Origin: Betaproteobacteria bacterium
GTDB lineage: Bacteria > Pseudomonadota > Gammaproteobacteria > Burkholderiales > Thiobacillaceae
Direction of reading: 5' to 3'
DNA length: 64,000 nucleotides
Assembly: GCA_016234655.1 (NCBI GenBank)
Contig: JACRAU010000017.1
Span: forward strand, 1 to 64,000
This document shows, piece after piece, positions 41,467-51,779 of this stretch. Both the position numbers and the translations under genes were made by a program. Each line of letters opens with the position of its first letter. Positions within the stretch are counted from its first letter, which is position 1. The notes beneath the pieces were generated by a model. It had not been told where the DNA came from. It made no database searches and saw nothing but the letters and a program-made list of their open reading frames with translations.

Positions 41467-43686
41467 ATGTCCGCGCAGACCATTCCCGCCTATTGCGAAG
41501 GTATCCAGTATTACGGCGAGCCCTGGGCCGGCTTCGACCGGCACGCCGCCCGTGCCGCCATCGGCGAGGGCCGGAAGGCCATCGCCGACCCGTCCGACCC
41601 GGACGCCGTGTTCCAGACCCTGCTGATGGCCGACGCCCTGCGCTATGTCACCCTGCAGATGTGCGGCGCCAAGGGCTCCGGCCATCCCGGCGGCTTCGCC
41701 TCCAGCGCCGAGGCCTATGCCGCCCTGGTCATGCTGGGTCACACCAATATCGTGACCGAGGTGGGCCACCACGCCCCCGGCTTCTACAGCGCCATGTTCC
41801 TCGACACCTCGCTGGAAGAGATGGGCATCAAGACCATGGCCGACATGATGGCCCGCTTCCGCGAGAAGCACGGCCTGCTCGGCCACCTGTCCGGCGCCAT
41901 TCCCGGCCTGCTGGCTCCCGCCGGTCCGTTGGGCCAGGGCCAGCACTTCGCCATGGCCGGCGCGCTGCTCCATCCTGGTGTGCTGTTCCCGGTGACCATC
42001 GGCGACGGCGGCATGGGCGAGCCCTATGTGCTGAACTCGATGATGCACTTCAACACCGCCTACCCGACGGTGACCAACTACCTGCCCACGCTGATCTGGA
42101 ACGGCTATTCGCAGGAGCACCACTCCATGGTCTCGCGCATGAGCAACGAGGAGATGCTGGCCTACTGGCAGGGCCACGGCTTCAAGGAAGTGGTGCTGGT
42201 CGACGCCAAGGCCTTCGACGACAGCCAGCAGGAAGGCGCCTACGTCGACAGCAGCCGCTTCTCCCTGGACCAGCGCCTGGCCTTCGCCAAGGCCGTGCTC
42301 GAAGGCGTGGACCGCGCCGCCAAGTCGGCCCTGTCCGGCAGCCAAACCGCTTTCATCATCAAGCAGTTGAAGGGCACCGGCGTGCATACCGTGGGCGCCA
42401 AGTCGCACAACCTGTACCCGGCCGACACCCTGGACAAGCCGCACATGATCGAGGGCCTGACCCGGCGCGCGCTCAACCCCGAGGCCTGGGCCATCGTGCG
42501 CGAGAACTTCTCCCGCGCCGGCGGCGGCCCCGCCGTGAAGACCTCGGTGACCGAGCATGTGCTCGAGCTCGCCCCGCTGGGCAAGTTGCCGTTCCACGAC
42601 TACGCGAAAGACGAAAAGGCGGTGCCCGCCACCGCCATGGGCGCCCTGGTCGCGCACGTGGGCAAGCAGGACAAGCGCTTCGTGGTGACCAACGCCGACG
42701 GCAACGAGGCCTCGGCCATGAAGAACATCAACGACGCGCTGAAGATTCGCCACCCCACGGCCGACCCGCTGTACAACCAGGAGCCTACCGGTCAGGTCTA
42801 CGAGCCCTTGAACGAGGATGCCTGCGCCGGCCTGGCCGCCGGTCTGGCCCTGTTCGGTTCGCGCGCCTTGTGGCTGTCGTATGAGTCGTTCGCGATCAAC
42901 GGCTGGCCGATCATCCAGACGGTGACCCAGGCCATGGCCGAACTGCGGCGCAAGACCCCGGCCATCGTCACCATGTTCACCGCCGGTGCCTTGGAGCAGG
43001 GCCGCAACGGCTGGACCCACCAGCGGCCGGAGATCGAGAACTACTTCGCCGCCCAGATGCGCAACGGCAACGTCTACGTGCTGTTCCCCTGCGATGCCAA
43101 CGCCATCCAGGCCGCCTACGACTACGCCACCAACAGCTTCAACAAGGGCATGGTGATCATCGCCTCGAAGTCGCCGTTGCCGGTGTATATGAGCATCGAT
43201 GAAGCGCGCGATGCGGTGGAGAAGGGGGCGGCCACGATCTACGAATCCAAGTCGGGCAGCCAGTCTAATTCCGGTAATCGGGGCACTGTGGTCTTCGCCG
43301 TCACCGGCGACATGGTGCTGCTGCCGGTGTTCGAGGCCAAGGACAAGCTGGAGGCCGAGGGTTACAAGGTGCGCATCGTCGCCGTGGTCAACCCGCGCCG
43401 CCTGTACCGGCCGACCGACGTGAGTTGGGACACCGTGTCCGAGCCGGACAACGCCTTCATGGACGACGCCCGGTTCAACGCGCTGTTCGATGGCGACGTG
43501 CTGATGGCCGTGAGCGGCGGACCGTCCGCGTCCTTGGAGCCGGTGCTGCTGCGCACGCGGGCCAAGACTCGCGACACCTTCGCTTGGAAGCGCGGCGAAA
43601 CGACGGCTTCGCCGCAGGAGATCATGGACTATAACGGTTTGACTGCCGAGGCCATGGCGGCACGGGTGAAGGCCCTGGCCGGTTGA
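41467..43686 (+). CDS. Phosphoketolase/transketolase-like ThDP enzyme of unknown substrate
   Basis: The 739-residue enzyme has the ThDP fold of the phosphoketolase-transketolase group. GPLGQG (153-158) is transketolase-like, the ThDP motif GDGGMGEPYVLNSMMHFN starts at residue 179, and a conserved Glu in QVYEPLNEDACAG heads the second domain. The stretch LPTLIWNGYSQEHHSMVSRMSNEEML parallels phosphoketolase, but the Xfp landmarks GHGAP and EGSYSEVYP are missing. Proteins like this are often called xylulose 5-phosphate 3-epimerase, a name I would not trust. Under the IclR operator and followed by a DUF1537 kinase, it probably cleaves or joins a short keto acid or its phosphate. Confidence 0.75.
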   Translation: MSAQTIPAYCEGIQYYGEPWAGFDRHAARAAIGEGRKAIADPSDPDAVFQTLLMADALRYVTLQMCGAKGSGHPGGFASSAEAYAALVMLGHTNIVTEVGHHAPGFYSAMFLDTSLEEMGIKTMADMMARFREKHGLLGHLSGAIPGLLAPAGPLGQGQHFAMAGALLHPGVLFPVTIGDGGMGEPYVLNSMMHFNTAYPTVTNYLPTLIWNGYSQEHHSMVSRMSNEEMLAYWQGHGFKEVVLVDAKAFDDSQQEGAYVDSSRFSLDQRLAFAKAVLEGVDRAAKSALSGSQTAFIIKQLKGTGVHTVGAKSHNLYPADTLDKPHMIEGLTRRALNPEAWAIVRENFSRAGGGPAVKTSVTEHVLELAPLGKLPFHDYAKDEKAVPATAMGALVAHVGKQDKRFVVTNADGNEASAMKNINDALKIRHPTADPLYNQEPTGQVYEPLNEDACAGLAAGLALFGSRALWLSYESFAINGWPIIQTVTQAMAELRRKTPAIVTMFTAGALEQGRNGWTHQRPEIENYFAAQMRNGNVYVLFPCDANAIQAAYDYATNSFNKGMVIIASKSPLPVYMSIDEARDAVEKGAATIYESKSGSQSNSGNRGTVVFAVTGDMVLLPVFEAKDKLEAEGYKVRIVAVVNPRRLYRPTDVSWDTVSEPDNAFMDDARFNALFDGDVLMAVSGGPSASLEPVLLRTRAKTRDTFAWKRGETTASPQEIMDYNGLTAEAMAARVKALAG

Positions 43687-43695
43687 GCAAGCATT

Positions 43696-43775
43696 CACCG
43701 CGAAGGACGCGAAGGTGCGCGAAGAAATTCTTATGTTTTTCTTCGTGTCCTTCGCGGCCTTTGCGGTAGATGCGT
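43696..43775. repeat. Palindromic CACCGCGAAGGACGC repeat
   Basis: CACCGCGAAGGACGCGAAGG and, 45 bases later, the complementary CGTGTCCTTCGCGGCC...GCGGTAGATGC form an imperfect long hairpin in the 124-bp gap between the ThDP enzyme and the DUF1537 gene. It is a REP-like dispersed repeat and may act as an mRNA-stability boundary within the operon. Confidence 0.65.
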
Positions 43776-43810
43776 TTTTTGTTGTGTGTGCTTCGCGGTA
43801 AACAAATTCG

Positions 43811-45127
43811 ATGACACAAACCAAGATCATTGTCCTCGACGACGATCCGACCGGTTCGCAGACGGTGCATTCCTGTCTGCTGCTGACGCGCTGGGATATC
43901 GCCACGCTGAACGAGGCACTGGCCGACAGCTCGCCGCTGTTCTTCGTGCTGACAAATACCCGCGGCATGGATGCGGAGCGAGCGGCCGAGCTTACTCATG
44001 AGGTCTGCCGGAATTTGAGGGTGGCGCTGGATAGCTGGGCCAAGGCCGGCCGGCCGATCAATCCCATCCTGGTCAGCCGTTCCGATTCCACCCTGCGCGG
44101 CCACTACCCGGTGGAGACCGATGTCATCGCCGAGGAACTCGGGCCGTTCAATGCCCACTTTCTGGTGCCGGCCTTCTTCGAGGGCGGTCGCATCACCCGC
44201 GACAGCGTGCATTACTTGATGGTCGACGGCGTGCCGACGCCCGTGCACGAAACCGAGTTCGCCCGCGACTCGGTGTTCGGTTACCGGCACAGCTATCTGC
44301 CCGATTACGTGGAGGAGAAGACCCAGGGGCGGATCAAGGCCGCTGAGGTCGAGCGTTTTCTGTTGGCCGATGTGCGCGGCGATGCGCATCATCGACTGAT
44401 GGCTTTGCAGGGCAATGTCTGTTGTGCCGTCGATGCCGAGACCCAGGTCGACCTCGACCACTTCGCCGGGCAGTTGAAGCAGGCCGCGAGCCAAGGCAAG
44501 CGTTACTTGTTCCGCAGCGGCGCCAGCCTGCTCACCGCGCTGGCCAAATTGCCGGCCCAGCCGGTGGCGCCCGAGGCCATGGCCGCCTATGTCCGCGACG
44601 GCAAGCCGGGCGCGGTGGTGATCGGCTCGCACGTGAAGAAGACCACGCAGCAACTGGCGCAACTGCTCAAGGTAGACGGCGTCGTGCCCTTGGAGATCGA
44701 TGTCGACCGTATCGCCTCCGAGCGCGATGCCTTGTTGGCGAATGTGCTGGCCCAGGCTGCGGCCGCCCATGCCGATGGTAAGACGCCGGTGATCTTCACC
44801 AGCCGCATCGAGCGCACCTTCGCCGATCAGGCCGCGCGCCTGGCCTTCGGCGAACGGGTCTCCGCCTTCCTGATGGCCGTGGTGCAGGGCCTGCCTGCAA
44901 GCCTGGGCTTTCTCATCAGCAAGGGCGGCATCACCTCGAACGACGTGCTCTCGGTCGGCCTCGCGCTGCGCACCTCGCGCGTGCTCGGCCAGATACTGCC
45001 CGGCTGCTCGGTGGTGCGCTGCCCGCATGAGCACCCGCGCTATCCCGACATGCCCGTGGTCATCTTCCCCGGCAACGTCGGCGGCGAGGATGCCCTGGCC
45101 GTCGCCTTACAACGCCTGACTGTCTGA
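43811..45127 (+). CDS. DUF1537 four-carbon acid-sugar kinase-like protein
   Basis: The 438-residue protein has both DUF1537 domains. The N-terminal one begins IIVLDDDPTGSQTVHSC with the family DDxTG, and LVSRSDSTLRGHYPVE follows. The C-terminal nucleotide-binding domain has VVIGSHVKKTTQQL, LISKGGITSNDVL and a PGNVGGEDAL end. Members phosphorylate D-erythronate, D-threonate or 3-oxo-tetronates. No OtnC-type aldolase or isomerase is close, so substrate and product differ from the known threonate pathways or the neighbours do the cleavage. It ends one base before glcD. Confidence 0.85.
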   Translation: MTQTKIIVLDDDPTGSQTVHSCLLLTRWDIATLNEALADSSPLFFVLTNTRGMDAERAAELTHEVCRNLRVALDSWAKAGRPINPILVSRSDSTLRGHYPVETDVIAEELGPFNAHFLVPAFFEGGRITRDSVHYLMVDGVPTPVHETEFARDSVFGYRHSYLPDYVEEKTQGRIKAAEVERFLLADVRGDAHHRLMALQGNVCCAVDAETQVDLDHFAGQLKQAASQGKRYLFRSGASLLTALAKLPAQPVAPEAMAAYVRDGKPGAVVIGSHVKKTTQQLAQLLKVDGVVPLEIDVDRIASERDALLANVLAQAAAAHADGKTPVIFTSRIERTFADQAARLAFGERVSAFLMAVVQGLPASLGFLISKGGITSNDVLSVGLALRTSRVLGQILPGCSVVRCPHEHPRYPDMPVVIFPGNVGGEDALAVALQRLTV

Positions 45128-45128
45128 C

Positions 45129-46571
45129 ATGAGCCTCGACCGCGCCTCTCTGATCAATGCACTGCGTGCCCTGTTGCCCGAGGACGCGGTGCTGGAGCAG
45201 GAAGAGGCATGCCGGCCCTACGAGTGCGATGGCTTGTCGGCCTACCGGCAACTGCCTTATGTGGTGGCGCTGCCGCACAGCGTCGATGAAGCGCGCGCCG
45301 TGCTCAAGCTCTGCCATGAACACCGAATTCCCGTGGTCGCGCGCGGCGCCGGCACTGGCTTGTCCGGCGGCGCCCTGCCGCATGCCGAGGGCGTGTTGCT
45401 CAGCCTCGCGCGTCTGAACCGTATTTTAAGAATCGACCCGGCCGGCCTCACCGCCACGGTCGAGCCCGGCGTGCGCAACCTCGCCATCTCCGAGGCGGCG
45501 GCGCCGCTCGGCCTGTATTACGCGCCCGACCCCTCGTCGCAGATCGCCTGCACCATCGGCGGCAACGTGGCCGAGAACTCCGGCGGCGTGCATTGCCTGA
45601 AATACGGCCTCACCGTGCACAACGTCTGCGCCATGAAGTTGCTCACCATCGACGGCGAGCTGCTGGAACTGGGCGGCACCGCGCTGGATGCGCCGGGTTA
45701 CGACCTGATGGCGCTGGCCATCGGCTCCGAGGGCATGCTCGGGGTGGCGGTGGAGATCACCGTGCGCCTATTGCCGGTGCCGGAGCGGGCGCAAGTGGCG
45801 CTGGCCGCCTTCGACGATGTCGAGAAGGCGGGCACCGCGGTGGGCGAGATTATCGCCGCCGGCATCATCCCGGCCGGGCTGGAGATGATGGACGGGCCGG
45901 CGATCCAGGCGGCGGAGGACTTCGTCCACGCCGGCTACCCGACCGATGCCGCCGCGATATTGCTGTGCGAAGTGGACGGCACCAATCAGGAGGTGTCCGA
46001 GCACATCGCCCGAATCAGGCAAGTGCTGGAGGCCTCGGGCGCGACCGAGGTGCGCACCGCGCGCGACGAGGCCGAGCGCGCCCTGTTCTGGAAGGGCCGC
46101 AAGGCCGCCTTCCCGGCGGTGGGCCGCATCTCGCCCGACTATTACTGCATGGACGGCACCATCCCGCGCCGTCACCTGCCCGAGGTGCTGCGGCGCACGG
46201 CCGAGCTGTCGCGCGAATACGGCCTGCCGGTGGCCAACGTCTTCCATGCCGGCGACGGCAACCTGCATCCGCTGATCCTGTTCGACGCCAACAAGCCGGG
46301 CGAGTTGGAGCGCACCGAGGAGCTGGGCGGCAAGATATTGGAACTCTGCGTCGAGGTCGGCGGCACCATCACCGGCGAGCACGGCGTCGGCATCGAGAAG
46401 ATCAAGCAGATGTGCGTGCAGTTCCAGCCCGAGGAATTGAACCAGTTCCGCGCGGTGAAGCAGGCCTTCGATCCGCTGGAGCTATTGAACCCCGGCAAGG
46501 GCGTGCCCACCCCGAGGCATTGCTCGGAGTACCGCGCCTTGCCCCACAAGCATACGCACGAACACTCATGA
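45129..46571 (+). CDS. glcD: Glycolate oxidase subunit GlcD
   Basis: The 480-residue FAD subunit has the PCMH FAD-binding domain with ARGAGTGLSGGALPHAEGV, APDPSSQIACTIGGNVAENSGGVHC and GSEGMLGVAVEIT, and the C-terminal cap with FHAGDGNLHPLILFD and ITGEHGVGIEKI. This matches GlcD in sequence and length. It oxidises glycolate (and often D-lactate) to the 2-oxoacid at the membrane. Spacing is one base from the kinase gene and an ATGA overlap with glcE, so glcDEF belong to the IclR-divergent operon. Confidence 0.93.
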   Translation: MSLDRASLINALRALLPEDAVLEQEEACRPYECDGLSAYRQLPYVVALPHSVDEARAVLKLCHEHRIPVVARGAGTGLSGGALPHAEGVLLSLARLNRILRIDPAGLTATVEPGVRNLAISEAAAPLGLYYAPDPSSQIACTIGGNVAENSGGVHCLKYGLTVHNVCAMKLLTIDGELLELGGTALDAPGYDLMALAIGSEGMLGVAVEITVRLLPVPERAQVALAAFDDVEKAGTAVGEIIAAGIIPAGLEMMDGPAIQAAEDFVHAGYPTDAAAILLCEVDGTNQEVSEHIARIRQVLEASGATEVRTARDEAERALFWKGRKAAFPAVGRISPDYYCMDGTIPRRHLPEVLRRTAELSREYGLPVANVFHAGDGNLHPLILFDANKPGELERTEELGGKILELCVEVGGTITGEHGVGIEKIKQMCVQFQPEELNQFRAVKQAFDPLELLNPGKGVPTPRHCSEYRALPHKHTHEHS

Positions 46572-47713
46572 GCGCCGATCTTTCCCGCGACCTGCAAGAG
46601 CGCGTGGCCGAGGCGGCGGCAGCCGGCACCCAATTGGCCATCGCCGGCGGCGGCAGCAAGGCCTTCCTCGGCCGCGGCGAGCGCGGCGTGCCGCTGAATG
46701 TCGCCGGCCATCGCGGAGTGGTCAGCTACGAGCCGCGCGAGCTGGTGATCACCGCCCGTGCCGGCACGCCCTTGAGCGAAATCGAAAATTTATTGGCCGT
46801 GCAGGGCCAGATGCTGCCGTTCGAACCGCCGCATTTCGATTGCCCTCTCCCCAGCCCTCTGATGAAGCCCCTACCCTTCGGTATCCCGCTTGCGGGAGAG
46901 GGGGACAAGGTTGCTTTGCGCCCGCATTCAATCGCCACCCTCGGCGGCACCATCGCCTGCGGCCTGTCCGGCCCGCGCCGGCCTTATGCCGGGTCGGCGC
47001 GCGATCATGTGCTCGGCGTGCGCCTGATCAACGGCCGGGCCGAGCAACTGCGCTTCGGCGGCGAGGTGATGAAGAACGTCGCCGGCTACGACCTGTCGCG
47101 CTTGCAGGCCGGCGCCTTCGGCACGCTAGGCGTGATTTTGGAAGTCAGCCTCAAGGTCGTGCCGCGCCCGGCCGAGGAGATCACCCTGGTGCAGGACCGT
47201 TATGCCGCCGACAGCCTGGCCTACCTGGCCGACCTCGCGCGCCGGCCGCTGCCCTTGTCGGCCGCCTGTCACGATGGCGATCGGCTCTATCTGCGGCTGT
47301 CCGGCGCGGCTACGGCGGTGGCGCAGAGCCGTAGCCAGTTGGGCGGCGAGCTGCTGGCCGATGCCGGTGCCTTCTGGCGCGACAAGATCAAGGAACAAGG
47401 GCATGCCTTCTTCGAGGGCGGGGCGCCGCTCTGGCGCTTGTCCTTGCCGCCGGCCGCCCCCTGGCTGCCGTTGCCCGGCAAGTTCCTGCTCGACTGGGGC
47501 GGCGCCCAGCGCTGGTTCAGAACCGAGGCCCCGGCCGAGCTCATTCAACAGGCCACAGCCAAGGCCGGCGGCCACGCCAGCCTGTTCCGAGGTGGTCATG
47601 GCGAAGTCTTCCAGCCGCTGCCGCCCGCCATGCTGGCCTTGCACCGGCGGATCAAGCATGCCTTCGATCCGCAACACCTATTCAACCCCGGCCGGATGTA
47701 CGCGAGTTTGTAA
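46568..47713 (+). CDS. glcE: Glycolate oxidase subunit GlcE with in-frame repeat insertion
   Basis: The protein is 381 residues, whereas Escherichia coli GlcE has 350. AIAGGGSKAFLGRG, ATLGGTIACGLSGPRRPYAG, LRFGGEVMKNVAGYDLSRL and AFGTLGVILEVSLKVVPRP are standard GlcE blocks. About residues 91-121 are foreign and encoded by a dispersed palindromic repeat. Its 93 bases keep the frame. Removing them joins FEPPH to SIATLGG and restores the normal length exactly. The insertion lies in a loop between the two parts of the FAD domain, so the subunit may still fold. Confidence 0.9.
   Translation: MSADLSRDLQERVAEAAAAGTQLAIAGGGSKAFLGRGERGVPLNVAGHRGVVSYEPRELVITARAGTPLSEIENLLAVQGQMLPFEPPHFDCPLPSPLMKPLPFGIPLAGEGDKVALRPHSIATLGGTIACGLSGPRRPYAGSARDHVLGVRLINGRAEQLRFGGEVMKNVAGYDLSRLQAGAFGTLGVILEVSLKVVPRPAEEITLVQDRYAADSLAYLADLARRPLPLSAACHDGDRLYLRLSGAATAVAQSRSQLGGELLADAGAFWRDKIKEQGHAFFEGGAPLWRLSLPPAAPWLPLPGKFLLDWGGAQRWFRTEAPAELIQQATAKAGGHASLFRGGHGEVFQPLPPAMLALHRRIKHAFDPQHLFNPGRMYASL
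46829..46928 (+). repeat. Palindromic repeat inserted within glcE
   Basis: The insertion holds CCCTCTCCCCAGCCCTCTG, the CTACCCTTCGGTATCCC core and CGCTTGCGGGAGAGGG, as at 13.6 kb. The 7-base sequence CCGCATT occurs at both edges (46829-46835 and 46922-46928), 93 bases apart, like a target-site duplication. The reading frame through it is open and gives a peptide with PLMKPLPFGIP. Confidence 0.85.
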
Positions 47714-47715
47714 GC

Positions 47716-48936
47716 ATGGAAACCCATCTCGCCCCCGAATTCGCCGGCACCCCACTCGGCCGGGAGGTCGAGTCTATCCTGCGCGCCTGCGTGCATTGCG
47801 GTTTCTGCACCGCGACCTGCCCGACCTATCAATTGCTCGGCGACGAATTGGATGGCCCGCGCGGCCGCATCTATTTATTGAAGCGGGTGTTCGAGGGCGA
47901 GCGGCCGAGTCGCATCACCCAGCAGCACCTCGATCGCTGCCTGACCTGCCGCTCCTGCGAAACCACTTGTCCTTCCGGGGTGCATTACAGCCGTTTGGCC
48001 GATCTGGGGCGTGTCGTGCTCGAGGCCAAGGTGGCCCGGCCCCTACGCGAGCGCCTGCTGCGCTGGGGTTTGCGCACGGTGGTGGCTAGACCTAAGCGTT
48101 TCGCCTTGGTGCTCGGTGTGGCGCGGGCCTTTGCCTTTATGTTGCCGGCGGCGATGCGGCGCAAGTTGCCCCGGCCGCGTTCGGCCGGGGTCTGGCCCGA
48201 GGCGAAAAACCATCGGCGCGTGCTGGTGTTGGACGGCTGCGCCCAATCGGTGGCGACGCCGCTGACCAATGCCGCCGCCGCCCGCATCTTCGCCAAACTC
48301 GGCATCTCGCTGATACGGGCCGAGGGTGCCGGCTGCTGCGGCGCGCTGTCGCATCATCTGGCGGCCGAGCATGAGGGCCTGGATTACATGCGGCGCAACA
48401 TCGACGCTTGGTGGCCGCATATCGAGCAGGGGGCCGAGGCCGTGCTGATCACCGCCAGCGGCTGCGGCGCCCAGGTCAAGGACTATGGCGCCTTGCTGCG
48501 CCACGATGCGGCCTATGCCGACAAGGCGGCGCGGGTGTCGGCCCTGGCGCGCGATCCGGTCGAGTTGCTGGCCGGGCTCGATCTCGCGCCCTTGGGCCAG
48601 CCCGGCAAGGGCCAAGGGGTGGCCTTCCATGCGCCTTGTACCCTGAGCCACGGCCAGAAGCTGAACGGCCAGGTCGAGGCCATCCTCGCCCGCCTGGGTT
48701 ACGCCCTGACGCCGGTGCGCGACGGCCACCTGTGTTGCGGTTCGGCCGGCAGTTATTCGGTATTGCAGCCGGAGCTATCGACCCGGCTGCGCGACAACAA
48801 GCTCGTCGCTTTGACCGGCGGCGAGCCCGAGATCGTCGCCACCGCCAACGTCGGTTGCCAGCTCCATCTGGAGGGCGGGGCCGACCGGCCGGTGGTGCAT
48901 TGGCTGGAGTTGCTGGATCGCCCGGCGGCTCACTGA
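47716..48936 (+). CDS. glcF: Glycolate oxidase iron-sulfur subunit GlcF
   Basis: The 406-residue protein has two [4Fe-4S] motifs, CVHCGFCTATCP and CLTCRSCETTCP, in the first 90 residues. Two CCG domains follow (GAGCCGALSHHL near 210, HLCCGSAGSYSV near 340). This is the GlcF layout. It passes electrons from GlcD to the quinone pool. It starts two bases after glcE. Confidence 0.93.
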   Translation: METHLAPEFAGTPLGREVESILRACVHCGFCTATCPTYQLLGDELDGPRGRIYLLKRVFEGERPSRITQQHLDRCLTCRSCETTCPSGVHYSRLADLGRVVLEAKVARPLRERLLRWGLRTVVARPKRFALVLGVARAFAFMLPAAMRRKLPRPRSAGVWPEAKNHRRVLVLDGCAQSVATPLTNAAAARIFAKLGISLIRAEGAGCCGALSHHLAAEHEGLDYMRRNIDAWWPHIEQGAEAVLITASGCGAQVKDYGALLRHDAAYADKAARVSALARDPVELLAGLDLAPLGQPGKGQGVAFHAPCTLSHGQKLNGQVEAILARLGYALTPVRDGHLCCGSAGSYSVLQPELSTRLRDNKLVALTGGEPEIVATANVGCQLHLEGGADRPVVHWLELLDRPAAH

Positions 48937-48949
48937 GAAGGAAGAAGCG

Positions 48950-50449
<1,500 letters not shown>

Positions 50450-50556
50450 TTTGTGATGCTGTCGGCTGTAGTTGTGGGGTAACCTTTCTGCCCGGCATTG
50501 AGAAATGCTGGCTGAAGTGTCACCCGCTTTTTTCACGTACCTCGAGGAGACTTGAC

Positions 50557-51711
50557 ATGAAGAAAAAGGACGTAGAAATCAAGAAAGACGCAAAGCAGGA
50601 GAAGGTGTCCCGGCGTAAGTTCCTGACCGCCTCGGCGGCGACCGCCGCCGGTGCCGCCACCCTGGGCTTCCCCTCCATCGCCAGGGCCTCGGCGCCGGTC
50701 AGCCTGCGCTTCCAGTCCACTTGGCCGGCCAAGGACATCTTCCATGAATACGCGCTGGACTTCGCCAAGAAGGTCAACGAGATGTCCGACAAGGACCTCA
50801 AGATCGAGGTGCTGCCGGCCGGCGCCGTGGTCAAGGCCTTCGACCTGCTCGATGCCGTGAGCAAGGGCACCCTGGACGGCGGTCATGGCGTGGTCGCCTA
50901 CTGGTATGGCAAGAACTCGGCCGTGGCGCTGTGGGGCTCCGGTCCGGCCTTCGGCATGGATGCCAACATGGTGCTGGCCTGGCACTACTACGGCGGCGGC
51001 AAGGAATTGCTGGACGAGATATACAAGAGCATGAACATGGACGTGGTCTCCATGCTCACCGGCCCGATGCCGACCCAGCCCCTGGGCTGGTTCAAGAAGC
51101 CGGTGACCAAGGCCGAGGACCTGAAAGGCCTGAAGTACCGGACCGTCGGTCTGGCGGTAGAGATGTTCAAGGACCTGGGCGCCGCGGTGAACCCCTTGCC
51201 CGGCGGCGAGATCGTGCCGGCCATGGATCGCGGCCTGCTCGACGCGGCCGAGTTCAACAACGCATCAAGCGACAACCTGCTGGGTTTCCCGGACGTGGCC
51301 AAGGTTTGCATGCTGCAAAGCTTCCACCAGTCCTCCGAGCAGTTCGAGATTCTGTTCAACAAGAAGAAGTACGATGCGCTGTCCAACGAGCACAAGGCCA
51401 TCATCAAGTACGCCATCCAGGCTTCGTCGGCCGACATGTCGTGGAAGGCGATCGACCGCTACTCCAAGGACTACATCGACATGAGCACCAAGAAGGGCGT
51501 CAAGTTCTACAAGACGCCGGATGCCGTGCTGCGCAAGCAGCTCGAGTCTTGGGACAAGATCATCGAGGCCAAGAGCGCCGAGAACCCGGCGTTCAAGCGG
51601 GTGCTCGAGTCCATGCGCGACTTCGCCGCCCGCGGCGCGCGCTGGCAGAACGACACCAACGTCGATTACAAGATGGCCTACAACCACTTCTTCGCCAAGA
51701 AGAAAAAGTAA
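50557..51711 (+). CDS. dctP: TRAP transporter substrate-binding protein, Tat-exported
   Basis: The 384-residue periplasmic protein has a twin-arginine signal SRRKFLTASAATAAGAATLG near residue 22-42, with cleavage after ARASA. The rest is a DctP/TakP-type clamshell with FQSTWPAKDIFHEYALDFAKKV, GLKYRTVGLAVEMFKDLGA and AAEFNNASSDNLLGFPDVAK. The relatives bind 2-oxoacids or other carboxylates. GAGGAGA stands seven bases before the ATG. The 107-base gap after mmsA can hold its own promoter. A terminator follows the stop codon, before dctQ. Confidence 0.88.
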   Translation: MKKKDVEIKKDAKQEKVSRRKFLTASAATAAGAATLGFPSIARASAPVSLRFQSTWPAKDIFHEYALDFAKKVNEMSDKDLKIEVLPAGAVVKAFDLLDAVSKGTLDGGHGVVAYWYGKNSAVALWGSGPAFGMDANMVLAWHYYGGGKELLDEIYKSMNMDVVSMLTGPMPTQPLGWFKKPVTKAEDLKGLKYRTVGLAVEMFKDLGAAVNPLPGGEIVPAMDRGLLDAAEFNNASSDNLLGFPDVAKVCMLQSFHQSSEQFEILFNKKKYDALSNEHKAIIKYAIQASSADMSWKAIDRYSKDYIDMSTKKGVKFYKTPDAVLRKQLESWDKIIEAKSAENPAFKRVLESMRDFAARGARWQNDTNVDYKMAYNHFFAKKKK

Positions 51712-51726
51712 TCCGGCCGGCAATAC

Positions 51727-51754
51727 ACCGCCCGGCACCGGCCGGGCGGTTTTT
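51727..51754 (+). terminator. Intra-operon terminator between dctP and dctQ
   Basis: A perfect ten-pair stem ACCGCCCGGC (51727-51736) and GCCGGGCGGT (51741-51750) with a T4-T5 run sits between two genes that must be used together. Partial read-through would give an excess of the binding protein over the membrane subunits. Confidence 0.85.
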
Positions 51755-51779
51755 CGAATAATTCAGAAGAGTGGGCACC

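Noticed and set aside
41467-43686. Naming the ThDP enzyme glyoxylate carboligase
   Set aside because: Gcl belongs to the acetolactate-synthase type of ThDP enzymes with a different domain order; this protein has transketolase/phosphoketolase motifs, so only a functional analogy remains possible.
41380-43968. 862-codon minus-strand frame opposite the ThDP enzyme and kinase genes
   Set aside because: Low-complexity His/Gly/Val-rich composition typical of antisense frames in GC-rich DNA; it spans the iclR operator and two real genes.
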